A stretch of DNA of 64,000 bases from Romanomermis culicivorax (lineage: Eukaryota > Nematoda > Enoplea > Mermithida > Mermithidae): contig CAWUHX010000019.1 of the NCBI GenBank assembly GCA_963922205.1, positions 248,001 to 312,000 of the forward strand, given 5' to 3'. How positions within the stretch are numbered: position 1 is the stretch's first letter; every line of letters begins with the position of its first letter. Below are positions 32,900-43,859 of the stretch, one piece after another. The notes under the pieces are model-generated. The model saw nothing but the letters and a program-made list of their open reading frames with translations. It did not search any database and had not been told where the DNA came from. The position numbers were made by a program, and so were the translations under genes.

Positions 32900-34930
32900 T
32901 TGTCATTGTCATGTTTCAATAAATTATCAAGGCTGTTCCAGCCCCAAATTTTACTCATTCTACACCTGTAAAAATGTCCAACACTGTTTTTTTAAACAAC
33001 ACATATATGGGGCCATTTGTCATATTTTTAAAATTCCTTAAACTTGTGTGATTTTTTGCAAGTAAAACTGCACAATTTCTCAAAAACGCAAAAAACTATC
33101 CAAGTTTGAGTGTAAAACTTCAATGGTTTTTACAGGTTTACACAAAAATGTAAAAAAATTCAGAATTATGCGATTTTTGATGAATAAACCCCTAAAACAG
33201 ATCATCATCCTCATAAGAAAAGACCAATCTACTTGACTTCAATTTTGGCCAGTCCTCTTGTGTAATCCTTTCGTCTTCGAAGTCCACTCCCGCCTGAGCC
33301 AATATGAAACGTACGCCTTCGGCCCTACCTCGACCATTAAAGTAGCATACTTTGTAATGAACCATGATTTATCCAACGCTGATGATGATGCGAGAAATCT
33401 TTCCACGTTCAAAATCCAGGATGAAAATGAACAATAGTTATGACATCTACAGCCCTTTATGCATCTATGCCTTGTAAATCACTATGGTGATATAATGAAA
33501 ATAAAAAAACAGCAAAAAAACTGGTCATTTTTCATTCAAGGCCCGAAAAAACTGGTAGTTGCTGGGGGCAACCAGAAATCTATGTCGAATCTATTTTTGA
33601 TGATGAGTTTCACCTGTTTTAACCTGTCAGAACAGTTAATTCTAGCTCAGTTCCTGTTAGGGGCCACTACTCATTATGTTTAGCAGTCTGAGCTTAGGTC
33701 CGAAGATGTCAGCAATACGACTAAAGAGCCTTTTGGCTTGTACCAAACCAGCTACCATAGGTCACTGAAATGAGCTTCCTATTAGTAAAGGCTGATACAG
33801 TGCAAGAGTTTTTTAGCAGAGCTAAACACAACCTTCAGTCACTATTCAGCAACTGGAATCCAACAGCAGCTAGCTGAAATGCTACCATAACACTCCAAAG
33901 AACCTTACCCAATGGCTCTCGTAAAAGTCGGGAATGTGAGACATTGCCAGTAAACAATTGATTAACAAACGCAGATCAGCCATCCCACTTTAGTGGTGTA
34001 AAATACAAAATTATGGCAGACCAGCAGCTCACATAAAATACACATAAACCGCGTGAGTGATTTGTTGTGTGGGTCAGTAGGTTTATCTTCTAGTGGCGGC
34101 CCACACATACAATGAAGTGGTTGAGATATCCGTTACAATGGCCGATTTGCATAATTCATTCCTAAATACAAGTACTATATAAAAAGGACGAAAAGAAAGG
34201 TGAAAGGAGACGAATGAATAGTTGGCCAAAGGCCCAAATATTTATACACAAAAAAGACACTCACATAAAATTTATATGGCCCGCTGTGGGTGAAAAATAA
34301 CTCATGGAAATAAGTGGGCAAAATTTGCATGCCCAAAAACACGTGCATGGGCACCAGCATGATGTGCATGTGCAGATACATCATGATCATAACATGTCAC
34401 ATATATCTTTTTGAGGGCAATTGTGCCCGTGTAATGACGCCTTCTCACCACTTTCACAATTTGCATGAATGGGATGCCAGCTACGTAAGTGCATTCCCCA
34501 ACACAATCAGGCTAGAGTTTCACCAACATTTGCAGTATCTTCAAATTTTTAGACCAACAAACTAACATTTTGAGCCGTGTTTCTGGATGTTTTTAGTGAA
34601 AAACTGTGAAATGTCATAAAAAAACTGCAAAAAACTGCCACAAATGTGAAAACCGCTAAAAAACTGCAGCACAAAAATAAATAGGATATCACAAAATAAC
34701 TGATCATTCCCACGATTGATTAAAATGTGCATGTTGCTTTTATATCAATAAGCAAACTTCTGGTTCTAACTATCTTGCGCAAGGTTGAGAAAAAATCCAT
34801 TTTCAAAATTTTGAATTTGGGTTTTTAGGGTTTTTCTGAATTTAATCAGGGTTTCTTTTATTTTACAATTCTATATCTGAATTAAGTAGAATAAAAGTAA
34901 ATGCAACATCACCAAAATTTAATTGTTCAT
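32900..34930. other. Intergenic, no confident gene
   Basis: No domain or splice chain recognised. A ~60 bp stretch near 33700-33770 (GATGTCAGCAATACGACTAA, TTGGCTTGTA) matches 63560-63620 and, inverted, 60075-60145, so it is an interspersed repeat (R4). Confidence 0.4.
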
Positions 34931-34939
34931 AAAACAAAA

Positions 34940-35395
34940 CGTTTTCAGATTTTAAGCAAAAATACACAAATTCCTTATCATAATAAGTAAAATGAAACAC
35001 TTCTGCACCATAAAGAATATTTTTTACATTGAATAATGAAGACCAGTTTTACAACTGAGGCAGATGACAATGGATTACCCAATTTGGCCTGAACGGTACC
35101 AAATGCTGAAAAATTAGGCACGGATGATGCAGTGGACATCAAAATAGAAAAGAGATGATTATTAAATGACAAAACGATTTTCGCTTGTTTGCCATCTTTA
35201 GTCTTAAAAAACGTACTCCGAAGGCAATTTTTTGAAGCGAAGGCCATGTTTTGCTTTCTGTCAACCAATATTGCATAGCAGATTTTTGGCTGCTCTCCAC
35301 CATTTTGTAATGAAACATTTTTTCATCATCTTGACTTGCCGAGACCAGTGAGTTGTTTCCAAATTGTGACTTTGCAGCCTGAAAAATATTTGGTA
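34940..35395 (-). mobile_element. hAT transposase C-terminal relic
   Basis: Minus-strand reading gives TASSVPNFSAFGTVQAKLGN and SSASVVKLVFI (about 35130-35040), matching the hAT C-terminal dimerisation region (the ...SS.SERNFS.FG..HSKLRNRL... neighbourhood). Upstream, WPSLQKIAF near 35250 is in another frame, so there is at least one frameshift. Only the C-terminus remains. Confidence 0.65.
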
Positions 35396-35724
35396 CAGTC
35401 CAAACAGTTAATGAACACCCTGGATATTGAGAGCCGTATTGCCGAAAGAGAAGTAGACTAAACTCGAAGATGTATTAAACAGCAGAGCAAACTAGGACTA
35501 TCTGGTCCAGGATTATGTCAACTTTGCTCCACTCTTACTTTGCTCCTCATTTGCTGAACTAAACTAGACGTATTTCTATTTGTCCACTCACTCACGCGCA
35601 TAATGTGAAATATCATGGGAACTTGCATGGGCAGTATAGATACAATATTTATGCATACAAACATACAAAAAGAAAGTAGTGTAGTTGTAGTAGTGTCGGT
35701 GTATTATATTTTGAAATTTCAATA

Positions 35725-35886
35725 ATGTCTGCTGATAAACGATCATCAAGTTTTTCTACTGAAAAAAGATTTTTACTTGTTGAATGTATCCTCCAAAATA
35801 TTGAAATTCTGGAAAATAAGAAAATTGATATGGTCTCAAATGTATCAAAAAAGAGAGCTTGGCAAAGAATTGCTGAAGTTTTTTAG
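35725..35886 (+). pseudogene. Myb/SANT-like DNA-binding protein of outer Harbinger, truncated
   Basis: ATG at 35725 opens 53 codons: a Ser-rich start, then KRFLLVECILQNIEILENKK and KKRAWQRIAEVF, then TAG. Just beyond the stop the same frame continues NNPNCQNV. This is the pattern of the Myb/SANT-like domain carried as the second protein of Harbinger elements (hydrophobic helix, ENKK, AW..IA..FN). The TAG and loss of everything downstream mark it as dead. Confidence 0.65.
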
Positions 35887-35893
35887 AACAATC

Positions 35894-36061
35894 CTAATTG
35901 TCAAAACGTCCCGCATATGTTTTAATATAGAAGTTTTGATCATTATAGGGTTCAAATTGATTTGTTCGATCAGCAAAACAGTGATGAATTCTCAAAAAAT
36001 TGCTAACGTCAATTTCATGTGCCATGTCGTCCAAATCTTCCAAAAACTCAACAGCCTCCAT
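35894..36061 (-). pseudogene. Harbinger transposase N-terminus of outer element
   Basis: Minus-strand ATG at 36061 opens 55 codons: MEAVEFLEDLDDMAHEID, then FADRTNQFEPYNDQNF, matching the N-terminus of Harbinger transposases (R.NP.E..D..F). The frame ends soon after, and the DDE domain is absent, removed by a deletion that places this fragment next to the Myb-like fragment on the opposite strand. Confidence 0.6.
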
Positions 36062-36094
36062 TATTACGCAGACTAAGGGCGGAATTGCCAAAGG

Positions 36095-36335
36095 TGGGCC
36101 AAACTCGAGTTACGCTAACCCAGGTTAAACTGGGGCTAAAGCTAGGCTAAACTCGAGGCAAATGATGGGGCAAATCTTGGGCTAAATGGTGGGCTAAACT
36201 GAGGGTAAAGTATGGGCTAAACTCGGGTTAAATCTCGGGCTAAATGGTGGGTTAAATGGCGGGCTAAATCTTGGGTTAAACTTGGACCAAATGTGGGAAT
36301 AAAATTATGAAAGCCTGGGCTAAATGGCTGGCTAA
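36095..36335 (+). repeat. GGGCTAAATGGT minisatellite, left subterminal
   Basis: About 15 degenerate 12-16 bp units around GGGCTAAA (GGGCTAAATGGT, GGGTTAAATGGC, GGGCTAAACTCG) just inside the left terminus of the inner Harbinger element. Related units occur in the right subterminal region at 39310-39510 and 40070-40100. Confidence 0.75.
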
Positions 36336-36475
36336 ATAAAAAGTTAACCCATCGTCGTATTGCCAAAAGAGAGGCAGGCTAAAGTTGGGCAACTTTTGAT
36401 AAAAACTTAGCCTGAAAATTAACTCTGCTCACAGCAGGGTTAAAATAAAGAGATAATATTTTTGCACATGAAATT

Positions 36476-38292
36476 ATGGATTTGTTAGAATACATGGATT
36501 TTATGGATGATATTTTGGATGAAAATAGACTGGAAAGATATGAAATTCAAAGACCAATGGTGCATCACCGCACAGTTCCATTTGATATTTATGATAATCA
36601 TCAATTTCAAATGCACTACAGATTTGGAAAAGAGGGTACCCGACACATTATCAACATGATATCACAAAATTTACAATGCCCAACCAATCAGTGCAGGGCA
36701 TTGAGTCCGGAAACCCAAGTAAATGAGGATATCATGTGCGCTCAAATATCATTTATTCATGCGCATAATTGACAAAATTATGAGAAAATTATCATTGGTG
36801 CTTTTAAATACAAGTTCGTTAGGTCAATCCCATCATTGCGGACTCCCAAATACTCGCCAGGAAAATGGGCACCACTGGTAGATGGGAGAACCTGCATTGT
36901 TGAACCTGCCGACTGTGTAGGTTAAGAAGGGCAATCTTTCAGGGCAATGTTTAGCATAATCACTTTTGCTGCATAGTATTGCCTCTTTGCATTTGAAGCT
37001 TCCATTCCTTATTTTAATGCTTCATCTTTTAGATTGTAGATATTCCGTTTATTCTCTTCTTTTTGCAGCAACAATTTCATCTTTAATTTGTGTTCTTCCT
37101 CAAACTGACTTCGGGGCTCCTGCACAATGATTTTTCGATCTTGCCAAGTTACGGAAGCACTAGGGCGTGGCAATTTTTTATCTGTTTGACTTGTGTCAAG
37201 TTTAATTTTTTTGCTTGATGGTTCACGGATGATGCTCTTATTGCGATTTTCTGGCAAAAAAAATGATTCGGTATCTGATTCTGCGTCTTGGGGAGATCTA
37301 TGAGTTGTATTATAATAGCCACCATCGCTTTTTTCCAAACTTGCGTCCACACTTGTAGAATGCAGCAGGGCTAAGTCGTTTTTGATATGCTCAAATTGTT
37401 GTGGAATCATGTCATATATTTTCTGGTTGATGTCAGGCAGATTGGGGGGTGGCGGACTGTCCCCAGTTGCTTTGCCGAGCTTCTTCAGTTCCGCAACCTT
37501 GCCTTTTGTGGCCTAAAATTATGTTAAAATTTGGAAAAGTGAATATTCATTTCCAGCGTTTTTCGTCTTCAATATAGGTTATGATGCCATTATGATCACT
37601 GGCAGCCTGTAGCCTTCAAAGGGAAGTTGGAGATATACATGGTGTCAGCCAATCATCAGTTTCACAAACAGTACACAAAGTAATTGCAGCCATTGCCTCA
37701 ATGTATCCTGAATTCATCAAATTTCCCGAAGGTCATGATGTCATTCAACAGCAATAACTATTTTATGAAAAGCATGGCGTTCCTGGAGTAATTGGTGCAA
37801 TAGACTGCACACACGTCCCAATTCAGGATCCCGGAGGCAACCACAGTGAATTCTACAGGAATTGAAAAAGATTTTTCTCAATTAATGTGCAGCTTATGTG
37901 TGGTTCTGACATGCAAATTCGAAACGTAGTGGCCAGCTGGAAAGGAAGCACAGATGATTCTAGAATTTTTCATGAATCAAATCTTAAAGATCAACTGGAA
38001 GCTATGCTGCCACAATTTAATATATTGGATGATCGAGGATATCCATGCTATAGATATCTGCTGACTCGTTTACCAAACCCCCAAACACCAGCCCACCAAA
38101 GCTACAATGTTGCCCATGCGAGGACTTGATCAGTCACAGAGGGTTTGAATGGAATTATAAAAAGACGTTTTCCATGCTTAAGCTCAAAGTTGAGATACCT
38201 GCAAAAAAGCTGGTCATGTGATAGTTGCATGTGCAGTCTTGCATAATTTATCACTGCAAATTGTGGATAGATTCGAAGAAGATGAAAATTGA
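36476..38292 (+). pseudogene. Harbinger DDE transposase (inner element), inactivated
   Basis: Exon 1 (36476-36718) starts MDLLEYMDFMDDILDEN, carries FDIYDNHQFQMHYRFGKEG and ends SPETQ at a GTAAAT donor. Exon 2 (from 37578) has SLQREVGDIHGVSQSSVSQT (helix-turn-helix), GAIDCTHVPI (first catalytic Asp), ASWKGSTDDSRIF (second Asp), LDDRGYPCYRYLLT and TEGLNGIIKRRFPCL (catalytic Glu). In-frame stops at 37593, 37755, 37863 and 38127, and a frameshift near 38200 before the C-terminal AGHVIVACAVLHNLSLQIVD, make it non-functional. Two stops fall where the family usually has Arg, consistent with CGA to TGA changes. The catalytic residues themselves are intact. Confidence 0.85.
37009..37512 (-). pseudogene. 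Myb/SANT-like protein of inner Harbinger, last exon, antisense within the transposase intron
   Basis: From an acceptor at 37513, the minus strand is open to a stop at 37009 (about 167 codons): ATKGKVAELKKLGKATGDSP, a Pro run, then PQQFEHIKNDLALLHS and a charged helical C-terminus (FEEEHKLKMKLLLQKEENK). This is the linker and C-terminal region typical of Harbinger Myb-like proteins. The matching N-terminal domain lies on the same strand near 39150-39003 (FLIKWVAEKLDTLENKRTDA), cut by the LTR at 38998. The exon itself has no stops; the gene as a whole is disrupted. Confidence 0.65.
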
Positions 38293-38483
38293 GGCTGACG
38301 ATATGGACGATAATGATGGGTACAATATAAATATTGCGAATGATCCTCAGGGGACAGCAAAGTGCATGGACATCATAACTGACTATTTCAGTTGAAACGC
38401 GATAGTTTTGCATATGCAAATTATTTGTGTAGTAAAAGTCATTTATTTTCTTGAAGCTTTCCCATTTTTTCCCAATTGTGTTA

Positions 38484-38998
38484 TGTTAGGCTGCTGTGGG
38501 TTGAAGATGATGTAACTGGCCTTTGGGTTTAGACAAAGGAAGTTGCAACAGTTCTGACCACAGGCTAACAACAACAATAAAATAAAACTCTCTCAGACGT
38601 TTCACCAGATACTCGCCAGAACTTTCACCAAACCTCAGGCAGAACACCTTGGCACGTACCTCAGGAGATCCTACCCAAGTCTCCAATCCTAATCTTAGAA
38701 GATCCTCCACTACGCTCACAAAACAATACAAGTTACCAGTTCAACTTGTATTGGGTGACGATGGGCGATGCCAAACAAAAATAATAATAATAATATTATA
38801 ACTAAAGGTGATGGCGGTGGGGCTCCATAAAAATAACATAATATTTTTCACACTGACCAATAAACACAAAAAACGTGAAACAGTGGCTGCATTTCTCTAT
38901 GCAAATTTTCTTTTTCTGTTTTGCCACTTTTTGCTGCATCCTTCCACCTACGCACCAATGCAGGAAGCTGAACACGTGCACCTGTGGCAACCCCAACA
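38484..38998 (+). mobile_element. Solo LTR, family TGTTAGG, copy 2
   Basis: 515 bp homologous throughout to 13997-14500, starting TGTTAGGCTGCTGTGGG and ending CCCCAACA, with a 4-bp duplication GTTA on both sides (38480-38483, 38999-39002). The TG...CA ends and duplication fit a solo LTR. It interrupts the minus-strand Myb-like gene of the inner Harbinger. Confidence 0.75.
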
Positions 38999-39002
38999 GT
39001 TA

Positions 39003-39150
39003 CAGCCCGGGGCATTTCCAACACTTTTTTCCACCTTTCTTTTTTGCATTGGGTGAAAGTGCATCAGTTCTTTTGTTTTCTAGAGTATCTAACTTTTCGG
39101 CTACCCATTTTATTAGGAAAAAAGTTTCTTCTGAAGAAAAATTTGTTTCA
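39003..39150 (-). pseudogene. Myb/SANT-like N-terminal domain of inner Harbinger
   Basis: Minus-strand reading from about 39150 gives NFSSEETFFLIKWVAEKLDT then LENKRTDALSPNAKKK, the first helices of the Myb/SANT-like domain (compare ENKK in the outer copy). The frame is broken near the LTR junction at 38998. It belongs with the exon at 37009-37512. Confidence 0.55.
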
Positions 39151-39309
39151 AGTTTTGAGGGGATTTATTATTGATGATGGACAATTAACAAAAAAAACAA
39201 GTGTATACACTGACATACAAGATAGCACACACATCTTTCATATGATATTTCTAATATTTCGTAGGTTAACTAACTCGTCATTGCCCTACCTTTTGCAATA
39301 AGAACGTGG

Positions 39310-39515
39310 GATAAAAGTCAGGCTAAACTAGAGTTAAACTTGGGCTAAAGCCTAGGGCAGATGGTGGGCTAAATGGCAGGCTAAATGGTGAGCTAAATGG
39401 CGGGCTAAATGGTGGGCTAAATGATGGGCTAAATGGTCGGTTAAATGGCCGGCTAAATGGTGGGCTAAATGATGGGCTAAATGGTGGGTTAAATCTCCGG
39501 CTAAACAGTGGAGCA
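39310..39515 (+). repeat. GGGCTAAATGGT minisatellite, right subterminal
   Basis: About 14 units of a 12-13 bp motif (GGGCTAAATGGT/GGGCTAAATGGC). The array continues after the inserted LTR at 40070. The orientation is the same as in the left subterminal array. Confidence 0.8.
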
Positions 39516-39519
39516 AATG

Positions 39520-40069
39520 TGTTGTATTTGTAAATGAGTCAGGGCTTGATGAATCTGGCAGGAGTGGGATCTCAGGATTCGTCCTTAATGCACGTATTTC
39601 CTATGCCCACACTTACCCTATTAACTTAATTAAGTGTACTTAAACCCAACACTAATTACCCCACAAATTATGGAAAGATACTTCCTTAACTTGTCTCCCA
39701 AATTGGAATAAAGTGAAGAAAGGAGACTTTTCTCTTATTTTACCTTTGCACAAAATAAACACCTACTATACAAAACGTAGCAGGGCCAGAAAATAACAAT
39801 CACTCCCACACGCTGTGAGAAATACACCAAAGAAAAGTGGGGCGCGTGGGGAGGCAACAAGTACGAAGAAAATAACTAATGTTAAGAATAGGAGAAACAA
39901 TTTTAACACACAATGATGAGAGCGACCAAACACATGCGTACCAACATGCCCTACAGTAAGATGACTGTCGATGGTCTGCATCGCTCACTCCACTTGGTAC
40001 TTGCGGGCCTCATGTGCAGAACCACAAAAGGACAAATTACAGCAAAATCGGCGGAAACACACTACAACA
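39520..40069 (+). mobile_element. Solo LTR, family TGTTGTA, copy 2
   Basis: 550 bp from TGTTGTA to TACAACA with a 4-bp duplication AATG (39516-39519, 40070-40073), homologous to 11902-12486. Inserted into the right subterminal minisatellite of the inner Harbinger element, so it is younger than that element. Confidence 0.75.
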
Positions 40070-40399
40070 AATGGTGGGCTAAATGGCCTAAACTCAGGTT
40101 AGTTAACGCACCATTTAAGCCTAGCTTGACTCTAGCCTGCCCTTCATTTGGCAATTCGGTCCTAAATAAGACTACTACTGATTTAATACTAAGCCTGTCA
40201 GGATGAAAAGAGTGGACCAAATCGGAAATATTTGTGCCTCATTTGCTCCACTTTTAGTCCACTCATCTTTGAGCAAAAGCAACAAGGAGCAAATTTTAAT
40301 ACTGCTCCACTCTTGCGCTAGGTTTGCCACAGGTTTAGTCTGACTTTACTCCTAAACGGCCTCAATACTGGTTTACTCCTCTTTCGACATTTGCAGCCT

Positions 40400-42130
40400 G
40401 AGCATTTATGCATAATAAAAATGCTAAAGCATAGTCCCAACTCAATCCCTATAGTTTATTATATGATGATAATAAGGTCGATGAGCACGCTTGGTAGAAT
40501 TTCTGCATATCTTGATACACATTAAATTATATGTTTAATGAATAAGTATTGATGAATACTGAAAAAGGTTTATCAACACTTATTAAACACGTTTGTACAG
40601 ATAATATGCACACTTTATCGATTATAGAATCTTCTAGAAGCATAAAATTTGTTGTTTTTTTTGTGACTCAGCTGCTCTGCCTAATTTACACGTTTGTTTT
40701 TTCGAGAACTGATTTTTAATTTAAAGTAAGCTATTGTACATTTCTTTTTTTCTAGTGAATTATAACAACATTCTCTATTAAGCATGTCACGCCCCCTGTC
40801 AAAAAGAATGTTGTTTCGCTTGAAACGAAGCTTGAGACTATCAAGGATAAAATAAAATTGTTTTTTCAATGATGATTAGCGATTCATGTGTAAGCAAAAC
40901 TTATGTTAAATTTGACTTAGTACTGATAATGAACACTTAGGTATATTGAACAATTTTATTTTGGTCTGCTCAGGATGTGCATTAACCGTGTCCAACTGTA
41001 TTCCTTTCTTTAACATTCGTACTGCCTACAGTCATCCAACCAGCATACTTGGTGGTCCATTCATCCAAATTATACTGAGCTTGAGATCAAATTGAGTCGC
41101 CTTTCTGTTTGAAATTACCTTGAGCTCGAGCTCATACCACTTTAGTGCAACTGGGCCTTGGTTACAGTCATTGGGTACCAATCTGCGAATGGAAGAACAG
41201 GGTAAAGCATACAAAAATGCTCCTTATTCAGCCCTGCCTATATTAGGGGTGTGCCCCAAATCCCATACCCAGTTCTCCCGGACTCTACTGGCACTCTCAC
41301 GGCAATGGTACAACTTTTTATGTGCCACATTCCTGCAGTTGATTCCATCTGTTGACACCAAATTCGGTTAAAAAGTTTAGCACAGTTGGAAGCACACGTG
41401 TGTGGAGCGGACATGAGGGTAAAAACTACCGCAAAGGTTTTGAAACTGGAAAAATTTGTTATTTCTGGTCAAGTTTTTTTTTGAATTTTTGTCTCCATTT
41501 TTTGTCTTTTTTGTCTCGAATCCAAGGTCCACCTCTGTACCATCCTAAAAATTTCAGAGGCTCACATGTTTTGTTGGAGAGTGTGTTCATGGACTCAGCT
41601 GGAGAATATACTTTTTCAAAGAGATGGAAAATTTTTTATTGAGAAAAAATGAAAATCCGATATTAGAAAAGTCAGTTTTTTCTAATCTTAACACAAGTTC
41701 TTAAAAGTCAAGTCTGCTCCTTTTTCAGCCTTGGTGACTATCCGAGCAAGTATATTCTTCTTTTTTCTGCCCCATCAGAGCATTTTCTAATAAACTAGTT
41801 CCCCTAGTGGGCATCAACCATGCACGAAAATCTTCATAGAAGCACATTGAAGTTTTGAATTTGGTCATCTTCATGACAAAAAAAAAACAATAAAAAACAG
41901 TTTTCAACCTATGAATTCTCACTTTCAGTAAAAGTAAAAGATGTGTAAACTGCATAATACTTAAAACACATTGTAAACAGGCTAAAAAGTGACCATATCT
42001 ATTTAACTCCCGATGGTCTAGAATTCCTAAACCCAAAAATTGCAGAAATACCATTGTTTACACAAATGACTATTTTTTGTGTAAACTGACAGTGTCCATT
42101 GTATTTCCCATGATCAGAAACATCTTCCCT
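40400..42130. other. Intergenic, no confident gene
   Basis: AT-rich sequence without recognised domains. Several ORFs of 60-109 codons are present but lack splice context or family features. Confidence 0.4.
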
Positions 42131-42140
42131 GAAAATACAT

Positions 42141-43330
42141 TTGCTCACACTAACACACAATCTCCCTTTTGATCCTGAAATAGATTTTCCTAATCTGTCG
42201 ACCGTTACCTATCAAATTCTCAGAACTAAAGTTGTGAAACTTTTCATCGGTCGTGGACTCACATGGGTACAAGCAAAACTTAATGGAACTGCTTATTATT
42301 CTGCTGCCCTGGTTGTTTTGACAACCCCAATGTTAGATCAACATTTTTCTGTATTTCAAAAGGTTAAAGAAACTCTCCCTGACAAAAAACACTTCATGTG
42401 AGATGCCTTTCTGGATAATCCTCTGCTATCTCCTCCAACTCAGAACCCACCAACACAGGAGAAAAAGGTCGAACCTTTGACCATCAAGCTTGGGCGTCAA
42501 AAAAAATTGTCACCTAAGAAAATCATATTTTGCGTTTTTATATCCCTGGCTATTAAAAAAATTAATCACCGCCACTGGTATCATCAAACATTGCATATGA
42601 GCCCAACTATTGCATAAAAATCAGACTACCAAATAATTATCATTGTTGTGGATGTTAGCTTTACATTTGTAACATGGCACTGCGTTGCTAATATCCACAG
42701 CAGGAGCCTTTTTCGTCTCCTGATAAATCGATGGTTTTCGTTTCGAACTCATTTACGAATAAAATTAAGTTTATAGGTACCTCAATATTTTAGGGTAAAA
42801 ACCTAAAATAAGTAAAAACGAGCCGCCCTACAGAGATCACCAACATTTCAATTTTATGTAGCATGACTGGCTCCTCCCCATCGTTAATTCCAGTGTTACC
42901 ACCAATCAATATGATATCCCTAATGACAGCGCCACAGTTAATAGCTCCGCCCCCTGGTGGATGGTGAAAAACGAAAAACCAACTTTACTACCAATTCCCT
43001 TGTTTTGAATATTGGTCGTGTGTTACCTCCAGGCAGCCCACAACCACTGCTTAAAGTGGATAAAAGCTCCGGAATGATAATGAAGTCACCACGAGGCCAT
43101 CTAAACCACTACAATATAGCCTACCGAGTTGATGAAATTGTAGCAGACTTTTGATGTCATTTTCAACCACTTTATGATCAAACCTACTGGAAGGCAGCCA
43201 CCAAAAATTATGATGTTGCTTGCGTCAATGATATCAGTCCAGCTGCAGCTGCCATTCACAATAGCCCCAGCCACACGGCTGCTGTCTACATATCTTCAAA
43301 GTTGACCATGCCATGGCCTGGATGAATTTC
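42141..43330 (+). other. Decayed coding-like region, origin unknown
   Basis: An 86-codon frame at 42141-42401 (GRGLTWVQAKLNGTAYYSAA, TPMLDQHFSVFQKV) continues past a TGA as DAFLDNPLLSPPTQNPPTQE. A second frame at 42957-43154 (RVLPPGSPQPLLKVDKSS) continues past its stop. Normal-looking amino-acid composition interrupted by stops suggests a dead retroelement or gene relic. No family recognised. Confidence 0.35.
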
Positions 43331-43584
43331 ATGAACAGTTGGTCAATGCTTTGGAAAATTGTACAAATCGAGAAGGTAGTAGTATTGCTATTTGATGTTT
43401 TTACTAGGGAGTTAAGTCTCCCAAAGCGTAATTTATTCACTTTCTAGGTAATATTTCAACTTATCCGGGACCTGAAATTCCCTTGAATCCTATTTGATTC
43501 GAAATCATTTAACCCTGATTACTACTGAAAAATTATTTATTTATGGTTGGAAAATTTTATTTTTTTCGCTGTTCAGGTGCTTTT

Positions 43585-43850
43585 TACCGCATAGTGGAGG
43601 CCACATTCCACAGGCTGGGGTCTGCCTGACAGGCAGGAGTGTATCGGCTACCTACCTCATAATGGAATAGGCCCAACTCCTCATTTGCCGCACAATCGCC
43701 AACATGCTAACTTTGCTGAGTGGACAGCAGCAAGCAGCGTTCCAAGCTTGCCTACACAATTTATCTACCCTGAGAGGATGGAAGGCTGTGTCTGCCTGAG
43801 ACAGTTACCAGAAATTTAATTTCACGTTACACCCCAAATCAAACCTGGTT
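43585..43850 (+). repeat. Unclassified interspersed repeat X, copy 2
   Basis: Uninterrupted counterpart of repeat X at 11735-12630. It shows the pre-insertion sequence around the solo LTR site (GAGTGGACAGCAGCAAGCAG). Shared words include CTACCTACCTCATAATGGAA and TCTACCCTGAGAGGATGGAA. Confidence 0.6.
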
Positions 43851-43859
43851 CTATGAGAC

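Larger units (their letters stand above)
36077..40162. mobile_element. Inner Harbinger element with TAA duplication
   Basis: The termini GGGCGGAATTGCC (36077) and GGCAATTCGGTCC (to 40162) are inverted repeats with TAA immediately outside both (36074-36076, 40163-40165), the standard PIF/Harbinger target duplication. Cargo is a DDE transposase on the + strand and a Myb/SANT-like protein on the - strand. GGGCTAAATGGT minisatellites lie near both ends. Two solo LTRs (38484-38998, 39520-40069) inserted later. Removing them leaves about 3.0 kb, a normal size for an autonomous Harbinger. Confidence 0.75.
35440..40363. mobile_element. Outer Harbinger element, split by an inner Harbinger
   Basis: Left end around GAGCCGTATTGCC (35440) and right end around AAACGGCCTC (40354-40363) form imperfect inverted termini. 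Both subterminal regions share the word TTGCTCCACTCTT (about 35525-35545 and 40230-40315). Between them, the outer element carries the N-terminal part of a Myb/SANT-like protein (+) and of a Harbinger transposase (-), both truncated. The inner element at 36077-40162 interrupts it. Exact ends are uncertain. Confidence 0.55.
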
